64,000 nt of DNA from Dehalococcoidia bacterium. GTDB taxonomy: Bacteria; Chloroflexota; Dehalococcoidia; Bin125. How positions within the stretch are numbered: the stretch's first letter is position 1; every line of letters starts with the position of its first letter. This document shows positions 58,785 to 64,000 of this stretch, piece by piece. Location of the stretch: positions 268,928 through 332,927 of the forward strand of contig JAJDWB010000013.1 of assembly GCA_022825855.1 (NCBI GenBank). The letters run 5' to 3'. A model generated the notes under the pieces. That model ran no database searches. It saw only the letters and a program-made list of their open reading frames with translations, and was not told the DNA's origin. Made by a program: the position numbers and the translations under genes.

Positions 58785-59150
58785 ATGCCACGACCAAGCG
58801 AAGCGCTGATGAATGAAGCCGGGGAATGGATTGCGGAGCAGCTCTCGGAAGAGGGCTTGATGGTGACGAGCGGTTTTGTCGACCTGGTGTTGGACATGGA
58901 GTGGACGGCGATCGAGGAGGGGCTCGATCCCGATCAGCGTGGCCAGGTCGTGGATGCGGTGATGCAGAAGATGGCGGAGGAGAACATCCAGGTCGGTCCG
59001 CCGCCGGAGACGCTCTCGACGGACGGGATCGACACATCGCAGATTCGCCCGGTGCCGAGGGGATTCGTGGAGCAGGTCCTGAGCTGGGAGGACGACTTCC
59101 TTGGTTTCGCGGGCATCCGACGGGCAGACGTCGCGGCGGGGACGGGCTGA
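58785..59150 (+). CDS. Hypothetical protein, 121 residues
   Basis: Not recognised. Mostly helical and acidic: ALMNEAGEWIAEQLSEEGL, VDLVLDMEWTAIEEGLDPD, VVDAVMQKMAEENIQVG, then a Pro-containing linker and VEQVLSWEDDFLGF. No cysteines or membrane helix. It ends four bases before the ferredoxin start, so co-translation is likely, and it may be a partner of that ferredoxin. Confidence 0.55.
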   Translation: MPRPSEALMNEAGEWIAEQLSEEGLMVTSGFVDLVLDMEWTAIEEGLDPDQRGQVVDAVMQKMAEENIQVGPPPETLSTDGIDTSQIRPVPRGFVEQVLSWEDDFLGFAGIRRADVAAGTG

Positions 59151-59154
59151 GCCG

Positions 59155-59475
59155 ATGCGGGAACGTCGGCACATGGTCACGATTGAACCGTCGGGGCTGA
59201 CGGTTGAGGTTCCCGACGGGGAGCGTCTGATGCAGGCGGCTCGCGACGCGGGGATGTGGTGGCCGAACCAGTGCGACATGCAGTGCCGTTGCGCGGGGTG
59301 TTTCGTGACGGTGATTGAGGGCGCCGAGTGCCTGTCGGAGATGGGTCGGGCGGAAGAGGAGGCGCTGCTGAATCAGCGCGGACGGAAGGCGCTTGAGGAT
59401 CCTGTGCGGCTTGCTTGTCAACTGGGCGTGTACGGGGACGCCACCGTGCGCAAAACGGGCGTACGGTCGAGCTAG
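59155..59475 (+). CDS. [2Fe-2S] ferredoxin, adrenodoxin type
   Basis: 106 residues. TIEPSGLTVEVPDGERLMQAA is the beta-grasp start; the cluster ligands are in QCDMQCRCAGC (Cys-x5-Cys-x2-Cys, with an extra Cys inside) and the fourth in RLACQLG. Carries electrons to a monooxygenase or similar enzyme. An alternative start is the ATG at 59173. A LysR regulator follows after 31 bases. No partner oxygenase is in the window. Confidence 0.87.
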   Translation: MRERRHMVTIEPSGLTVEVPDGERLMQAARDAGMWWPNQCDMQCRCAGCFVTVIEGAECLSEMGRAEEEALLNQRGRKALEDPVRLACQLGVYGDATVRKTGVRSS

Positions 59476-59506
59476 AAGGGTACGCACAGAGAGCGAGGCA
59501 GGCACG

Positions 59507-60472
59507 ATGCAGGGTATTCACGGGATTGACCTGGCTCGGCTGGAAGCGTTTGTGGAGGTGGCGTCGGCGCGATCCTTTTCGCGAGCGGCGGAACGGCTGA
59601 ATCTGACGCAACCGACGGTATCGGCTCGGATTGCGCAGATGGAGGCGCAACTGGGGGTGGTGCTGTTCGAGCGGCTGGGACGTCGGGTGAGGCTGACGGA
59701 TGCGGGTCGGACGCTGCTACCGCATGCGCAGCGGACGCTGCAGGCGGCGCGGGATGCAGCGGAGGCGGTGCACGCGCTGCGCGCGGGCGGAGGCGGCAGC
59801 CTGGTGATCGGCACGGCGCCGACGGTGGGGACGTACGTGCTGCCGGGTCTGCTGCAGCGCTATGCGGCGGCGCAGCCGAACGTGGAGATCTCGATCCGAA
59901 CGGGCCGCAGCCACGAGGTGTCGCAGATGGTGCTGGACGACGAAGTGCAGATCGGTTTCGAGCGTGAGCTTGGGCACGCGGAGATCGAGTCGGTGCCGCT
60001 GTACGAGGACGACATTGTGCTGCTGGCGGGGCAGAATCACGATCTGGCCGGACAGGGACCGATCTCGCCGTCGGCGATCGCCAACGAGGCGGTGATTTTC
60101 TTCGACACGGGCAGCAGCTATCACGCGATCAGCCAGGCGGTGTTCCACAACTCGGGCGCGTCGCCGCGGCACTCGATCGATGTCGACAGCCTGGAGATGG
60201 CGAAGCGGCTGGTGTTGCGAGGGCTGGGTCTGGCCTTCCTGCCCAAGGTGGCAGTGGAAGAGGAGCTCCGGCGGGGCGAGCTGGCGCCGATCGAGATCGA
60301 ATCGGCGATGCCGATCCGGCGCAGCATTGCCGTGATTCGGCGGCGGCGGCGGACGCTGAGCGACGCGGCGCTGTCGTTCCTGAGCCTGGTCGGGCACGTC
60401 TACGGGGTCGAGGTGATGCCGGATGTCGGGCAACCGGGGCGTGGGTCGCGGCGGGCGCGGGCGGCGTCGTAG
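59507..60472 (+). CDS. LysR-family transcriptional regulator
   Basis: 321 residues from the ATG at 59507. Winged HTH in the first 60 residues (LEAFVEVASARSFSRAAERLN, LTQPTVSARIAQMEAQLG, LFERLGRRVRLTDAG), then the periplasmic-binding-type effector domain (GTAPTVGTYVLPGLLQRYAA, VSQMVLDDEVQIGFER, LAFLPKVAVEEEL). Such proteins sense a small acid or CoA intermediate. The tail is Arg-rich. Its targets are probably the preceding co-oriented genes or the divergent neighbours, but no operator was identified. Confidence 0.9.
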   Translation: MQGIHGIDLARLEAFVEVASARSFSRAAERLNLTQPTVSARIAQMEAQLGVVLFERLGRRVRLTDAGRTLLPHAQRTLQAARDAAEAVHALRAGGGGSLVIGTAPTVGTYVLPGLLQRYAAAQPNVEISIRTGRSHEVSQMVLDDEVQIGFERELGHAEIESVPLYEDDIVLLAGQNHDLAGQGPISPSAIANEAVIFFDTGSSYHAISQAVFHNSGASPRHSIDVDSLEMAKRLVLRGLGLAFLPKVAVEEELRRGELAPIEIESAMPIRRSIAVIRRRRRTLSDAALSFLSLVGHVYGVEVMPDVGQPGRGSRRARAAS

Positions 60473-60489
60473 CTGCGGGAGTCTGGGAC

Positions 60490-61377
60490 TCAGGCGGTCG
60501 GGGTCGGCACGGCCGGCAGTGCGGGCTCGTCGCGCAGAGCCTTGAGCAGGGCGACATCGGCCTGACCGGGGCCTCCGCCCTCGATGCCGGGGACTTCGAG
60601 CAGCCAAGCGGCCTTGCGCAGGATGCGGTTGCGGACCATGCGGCGGAAGGCCTTGATGCCGATCGTGCCCTGGCCGATGTTCTCGTGGCGGTCCTTGCCC
60701 GAGCCGAGCTCGGTCTTGGAGTCGTTGGCGTGGATGGCGGACAGCATCTCTGCGCCGATTTCGCGCTGGAACTCATCCATGGCGGCCTTCAGTCCCGCGA
60801 CGGTGGCGACGTTGTAGCCGGCGGCGTGCGCGTGGCATGTGTCGAGGCAGACGCGGACGCGGGGATGGTCGACGGCGTCCATGATTGCAGCGATCTCGGT
60901 GAAGCTGGAGCCGACCGACCGGCCGGCGCCGGCGTTGTTCTCGATCAGGAGCAGGGCGTCATCGGGCGTGCGATCGAGCGCCTCGGACATGGAGGCTGCG
61001 ATGCGGGGCAGGGCGTGGTCGAAGCCGGAGCCCATGTGCGAGCCGACGTGGAAGATGACGCCGTCGGCGCCGATGCGCGAGGCGAGATCGAGCTCGGCGG
61101 TCAGCGTGTCGGTCGATTTGCGCAGCAGGTCGTCGTCCGGGGAGGCGAGATTGATCAGATAGACGGCGTGGATGTAGGAGGACTTGAGTCCGGCCTGCTT
61201 GAATTTCTCGCGGTAGGACTCGGTGTCTTCGTCGGGATGGTGCTTGCGTTTCCACATCTGTGGGGCTGCGCCGAAGATCTGGAAGGACTCGGCGCCGACA
61301 TCGACGGCGCGATCGACCGCCTTGTCGATGCCTCCGGCCGAGGACACGTGCGCGCCCAGACTGGGCGTCCTCGGCAT
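60490..61377 (-). CDS. nfo: Endonuclease IV (AP endonuclease)
   Basis: 295 residues. Cuts DNA 5' to abasic sites with three zinc ions. GAHVSSAGGIDKAV at the start, IENNAGAGRSVGSSF with the Glu ligand, CLDTCHAHAAGYN, AIHANDSKTELGSGKDRHENIGQG, and the C-terminal VPGIEGGG. All metal residues are present. It works in the same repair pathway as the AlkA glycosylase at 24362. It starts two bases after the HMA-domain gene ends. Confidence 0.95.
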   Translation of the reverse strand: MPRTPSLGAHVSSAGGIDKAVDRAVDVGAESFQIFGAAPQMWKRKHHPDEDTESYREKFKQAGLKSSYIHAVYLINLASPDDDLLRKSTDTLTAELDLASRIGADGVIFHVGSHMGSGFDHALPRIAASMSEALDRTPDDALLLIENNAGAGRSVGSSFTEIAAIMDAVDHPRVRVCLDTCHAHAAGYNVATVAGLKAAMDEFQREIGAEMLSAIHANDSKTELGSGKDRHENIGQGTIGIKAFRRMVRNRILRKAAWLLEVPGIEGGGPGQADVALLKALRDEPALPAVPTPTA

Positions 61378-61379
61378 GG

Positions 61380-61688
61380 CTAGAATCCGACCGCCCGAGC
61401 CGCGCGCTCAGCGGCGCGGCGCAGGGGCATGGCGTAGGCAGCGTCGAGCACCGCCTGCTCCAGGACCTCGTGGTTAATCGATTCGGTCAAGCGGACGGTC
61501 GCGGTGGCGCTCTCGAGGTCGCAGGAGGCGGACTCGACGCCGTCGAGGCGGCTGAGCGAGCTGGCGACACGGTTGGCGCAGACGCCGCAGAAGAGTCCAT
61601 CGATCCGCAGCGTGGCGCTGCGGGCATCGAACGCGGTGACGCTGGAGTCCGGCGCCCTCAGCAGTCTGCTCGGCTTGATCCAGGCCAT
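61380..61688 (-). CDS. Heavy-metal-associated (HMA) domain protein
   Basis: 102 residues. About 30 variable residues, then an HMA fold with GLFCGVCANRVASSL; the pair of Cys (CxxC) binds a soft metal such as Cu+ or Zn2+. Then VESASCDLESATATVRL and a helical end. It could be a metal chaperone. Being directly upstream of nfo, a zinc enzyme, is suggestive but not proof of a link. Confidence 0.78.
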   Translation of the reverse strand: MAWIKPSRLLRAPDSSVTAFDARSATLRIDGLFCGVCANRVASSLSRLDGVESASCDLESATATVRLTESINHEVLEQAVLDAAYAMPLRRAAERAARAVGF

Positions 61689-61694
61689 GTCGAC

Positions 61695-61700
61695 AGCCTA
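61695..61700 (-). promoter_or_regulatory. -10-like hexamer TAGGCT, possible leaderless start of the HMA gene
   Basis: Minus strand TAGGCT, six bases, ATG at 61688. It overlaps the stop codon of the upstream CoA-ligase gene, so it may be chance. Confidence 0.3.
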
Positions 61701-63149
61701 TCGATTCTGCCAGTCGAGATATCGCCGCACCGCCTGCGCGCAGGCTTCGATGCTCTGGAAGCAGGCGATGCCGTGGTCGTTGAGTCGATGCTGTAGATCG
61801 AGGCCGCGCTCGAATCCCTCGCTGGTGCGCGCCTGGCGAATGACGACGGCGAGCGGCTTGCTCAGTTTGGGGGCGACGGCGGCGAGACCATCGGCCATCT
61901 GCCGGGCGTAGCTGTCCTGGCGGCCACGCGGACCGCCTCCGTCTGCGCCGGTGTGGACCATCAACCAGTCGATGCCGGGGTCGTCGGCGACTGCGCGCAG
62001 GGCGGTCTCCATCTGATCGCCCTCGAGCATGAAGCCGGCGTCGAGCGGGTTGCGAATCGAAGTGCCGGCGACAGGCGTGAACTCGCGCAGCACCTGCTGG
62101 GTCTGCTCCGCGAACCAGGGGACGGGGATGTCGTTGCGATCGCAGATGTCGGCGGCCAGTACGGAGACGCCTCCGCCGCCGCCGAGGACGGCGCAGCGCG
62201 GTCCGGCAACGGCCGGCATCCGCTCGATGGTTACGGCCAGGTCGAGCAGTTCCTCAACGCTGTGGGCGGGCATGAAGCCGCCCTGTTTCTGTACCGCGTT
62301 CCAGATCTGGGCGGAGCCGGCGAGTGAGCCGGTATGCGAAGCGGCGGCGCGAGAACCGGCCTCGGTGAGGCCGCCCTTGAGCACGACCAAGGGCTTGCGG
62401 CAGCTTGACATCTCGCGGGCGACGCGAAGGAAGCGGCGGCCGTCGCGAATGCCTTCGAGGTAGGCGAGCACGAGGTGAGAGTCGGGATCGTTGGCCAGGA
62501 ATTCGAGGTAGTCGGCCTCGTTCAGATCGGAGGCGTTGCCGAAGGAGGCGACGTTGGAGAAGTTGATTCCCCGCCGCGCGCCGTGGCCGACGACCTCGGA
62601 GGCATTCATGCCGGACTGCGAGAGCATGCCGACATGTCCCGGGGTCGAACCGCCGTCGTCCATCCAGGAGACGCCGCCGCGGGTCGAGTGAATGCCCATG
62701 CAGTTCGGGCCGATCAGGCGAATCCCGGCGTGGCGCAACTTGCCCAGAACTTCGGTTTCGAGTTCGGCGCGCTCGACGCTGCCGGTCTCGCCGAATCCGG
62801 CGGTGAACAGGTGGACGACCTTGACGCCCTTGGCGACGGCGTCGTCGACCAGGCCGAGGATCGCCGAGGCGGGCACGGCGGAAATCAGCGATTCGACCGG
62901 ACCGGGGACGTCGGCCAGCGAGCGGTAGAGCGGCGTGCCGTCGTCGAGCTCGCCGCCGCGCGGATTGAGACAGTAGACCTGCGGGACGCGGTCGAGATTG
63001 CGGATGGCGCGGAGGAACATCTGGCCACCGCCCCAGCCGGTGGTGCGCGGCGAGACGCCGGCGATGGCGACAGATTGGGGCGCGAACGCGGTCTGCAGCG
63101 CCGCCTGGGCATCGGACTCGCGGGCGGCATCGGTCGGAACAAAGGTCAT
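61698..63149 (-). CDS. NDP-forming acyl-CoA synthetase, alpha-type (paralogue of 21877)
   Basis: 483 residues from the ATG at 63149, which follows GAGGAAGG; an upstream TTG is rejected. CoA-binding domain (VAIAGVSPRTTGWGGGQMFL, SLISAVPASAILGLVDD), ligase domain (LSQSGMNASEVVGHGARRG), and the phosphohistidine region AAASHTGSLAGSAQIW. As in the other copy, no ATP-grasp domain is fused or adjacent. Divergent from the hydrolase at 63194. Confidence 0.83.
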   Translation of the reverse strand: MTFVPTDAARESDAQAALQTAFAPQSVAIAGVSPRTTGWGGGQMFLRAIRNLDRVPQVYCLNPRGGELDDGTPLYRSLADVPGPVESLISAVPASAILGLVDDAVAKGVKVVHLFTAGFGETGSVERAELETEVLGKLRHAGIRLIGPNCMGIHSTRGGVSWMDDGGSTPGHVGMLSQSGMNASEVVGHGARRGINFSNVASFGNASDLNEADYLEFLANDPDSHLVLAYLEGIRDGRRFLRVAREMSSCRKPLVVLKGGLTEAGSRAAASHTGSLAGSAQIWNAVQKQGGFMPAHSVEELLDLAVTIERMPAVAGPRCAVLGGGGGVSVLAADICDRNDIPVPWFAEQTQQVLREFTPVAGTSIRNPLDAGFMLEGDQMETALRAVADDPGIDWLMVHTGADGGGPRGRQDSYARQMADGLAAVAPKLSKPLAVVIRQARTSEGFERGLDLQHRLNDHGIACFQSIEACAQAVRRYLDWQNR

Positions 63150-63193
63150 GGACGGGCCTTCCTCGTGGACGCCCAAGTAGCGTATCAAGCGTC

Positions 63194-63835
63194 ATGGCGA
63201 TGTCCGACGTCACTATTGGATCCGCGCAGGGGCCGATCGACGCGCGCTGGCATCCTGCGGAGCCGGCGGCGGGCGCGCGCGGCGCCGTGATCTGCGTGGG
63301 CGGCTTCGACGGTGGGTTCGACGGTCCGGCGGAGGGGATCTACGGCGACCTGGCGGAGGCGCTGGCAGAGGCCGGCGTCGGCGCGTTGCGGCTCGACTTT
63401 CGCGTCAAGACGTCACCGGGACCGATCGACGACGGTACGGCGGATGTGCTGGCGGGGATCGAGTGGCTGGCGGCGCAAGGAGTCAGCCGCATGGCGCTGC
63501 TCGGGCATTCCTACGGGGGCGCCATCGTGATTCGGGCGGCGGCTCGATCGCCCTTTGTGGCCGGGACGTGCGCCCTGTCGACACAGACGATGGGTATTGA
63601 GCCGACCGAGGTGCGTTCGCTTGCGCCGCGGCCGCTGCTGTTGATTCACGGCGGGGCCGACTGGCGTCTGCCGCCGCGGCTGTCGGAGTGGGTCTACTCG
63701 GTGGCCGGCGAGGGCCGCGAGCTGCATATCCTCGACGGCGCGACGCATTCCCTGCGTCAGCGCCGGGAGGATCTGTGGGTGTTGTTGGTGGACTGGATTG
63801 ATCGGGTGTTGCCGGCGGAAGGGCCCTCATCCTAA
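63194..63835 (+). CDS. Small alpha/beta hydrolase (dienelactone hydrolase-like)
   Basis: 213 residues. VICVGGFDGGFDG is the oxyanion turn, LLGHSYGGAIVIRAA holds the Ser nucleophile, LLIHGGADWRLPPRL the acid, and DGATHSLRQRRE the His. Soluble esterase or thioesterase of unknown substrate. Its last codons run into a palindromic repeat and overlap the end of the convergent amidase gene by nine bases. An ATG two codons downstream is an alternative start. Confidence 0.82.
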   Translation: MAMSDVTIGSAQGPIDARWHPAEPAAGARGAVICVGGFDGGFDGPAEGIYGDLAEALAEAGVGALRLDFRVKTSPGPIDDGTADVLAGIEWLAAQGVSRMALLGHSYGGAIVIRAAARSPFVAGTCALSTQTMGIEPTEVRSLAPRPLLLIHGGADWRLPPRLSEWVYSVAGEGRELHILDGATHSLRQRREDLWVLLVDWIDRVLPAEGPSS

Positions 63836-64000
63836 CCCTCTCCCTCGGGGAGAGGGGACCGGAGGGCGCTGCCAGCCGCCGAGGTCGGTTTCGAGGGCGG
63901 CGGCGAGTGCGAGGGTGATGTCCTCGCGCCAGGGTCGGGCGAGGACCTGGACGCCGATGGGCAGGCCGTCGGCGGACTCGCCGCAGCGCAGGGCCGTGCC
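63827..64000 (-). CDS. Amidase-signature protein, C-terminal fragment (rest outside window)
   Basis: 57 codons are visible, open to the right edge. The stretch GESADGLPIGVQVLARPWRE followed by DITLALAAALE is the typical end of amidase-signature enzymes (GatA, AtzF and similar), which hydrolyse amides with a Ser-cisSer-Lys triad. The triad itself lies outside. After the normal family end the frame continues through a palindromic repeat (PVPSPRGRGLG) to a TGA, so the last dozen residues come from the repeat. Confidence 0.75.
   Translation of the reverse strand, partial: GTALRCGESADGLPIGVQVLARPWREDITLALAAALETDLGGWQRPPVPSPRGRGLG
63836..63856. repeat. Palindromic repeat CCCTCTCCC/GGGAGAGGG
   Basis: Nine-base arms with a three-base loop. 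The sequence family CCCTCATCCTAACCCTCTCCC...GGGAGAGGG is a common intergenic repeat in many bacteria. Here it sits at the convergent junction and supplies the stop codons or final residues of both genes. Confidence 0.7.

Noticed and set aside
1..64000. tRNA, rRNA or mobile-element genes
   Set aside because: No cloverleaf, rRNA motif, transposase or integrase was recognised by eye; a covariance-model scan would be needed to exclude small RNAs.

Overview
This is a 64 kb window of high-GC bacterial chromosome with about 62 protein genes. Both ends cut through a gene: an acyl-CoA dehydrogenase on the left and an amidase on the right. I see no rRNA, tRNA, CRISPR array, phage or transposase gene. 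The gene content suggests a free-living or symbiotic heterotroph, most likely Chloroflexota (SAR202/Dehalococcoidia-like), with Actinobacteriota as the alternative. It includes coenzyme F420 genes (cofC, cofD), a B12-dependent class II ribonucleotide reductase, several CaiB/BaiF CoA-transferases, SCP-x-type thiolase/DUF35 pairs and MacAB-like exporters. The taxonomy is inferred from content and codon style; no marker gene proves it.

Layout. 1-5.4 kb: acyl-CoA dehydrogenase, F420 genes, a PHP phosphoesterase and two zinc-ribbon RDD membrane proteins. 5.4-13 kb: nrdJ divergent from a MetE-like protein, two epoxide-hydrolase-type enzymes and a LysM/M23 peptidase. 13-24 kb: a structured leader with a 21-codon ORF before a sirtuin, then a long co-directional run (M20 peptidase, FabI-like reductase, thiolase/DUF35, two CaiB, two DUF3105, CoA-ligase, nitroreductase). 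24-32.6 kb: alkA, two tandem 3-hydroxyisobutyrate dehydrogenase paralogues, a carboxyltransferase, an acyl-CoA synthetase, a K+ channel, HtpX and an FmdB protein. 32.6-45.4 kb, minus strand: formyl-THF hydrolase-like protein, two ABC exporters (one with a 948-residue adaptor), two SDRs and a second thiolase/DUF35 set. 45.8-54.7 kb: fumarylacetoacetase-like enzyme, a third ABC exporter, a hydrolase and a second CaiB pair. 55-57 kb: three tandem RelE-type toxin-antitoxin modules. 57-64 kb: nitronate monooxygenase, small proteins, ferredoxin, LysR regulator, nfo, an HMA protein and a second CoA-ligase.

Working together. The acyl-CoA dehydrogenase, thiolase-fold/DUF35 pairs, CaiB pairs, SDRs, CoA-ligases, carboxyltransferase and acyl-CoA synthetase look like a toolkit for activating and degrading unusual carboxylic acids or sterol/terpenoid side chains. 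Each CaiB pair has one member with the catalytic Asp and one without, and both thiolase-fold proteins lack the nucleophilic Cys. They are therefore better read as heteromeric CoA-transferases and Ltp2-type aldolases than as ordinary enzymes.

The most unusual non-coding signals are degenerate 10-bp-phased repeat arrays filling the three longest gene-free stretches (24.1, 45.5 and 54.8 kb), with a three-unit version in the nrdJ control region. Others are a recurring TANNNT hexamer placed 6-7 bases before start codons that lack a Shine-Dalgarno (probable leaderless mRNAs), a three-copy palindrome family with compensatory changes, and the structured leader before the sirtuin.
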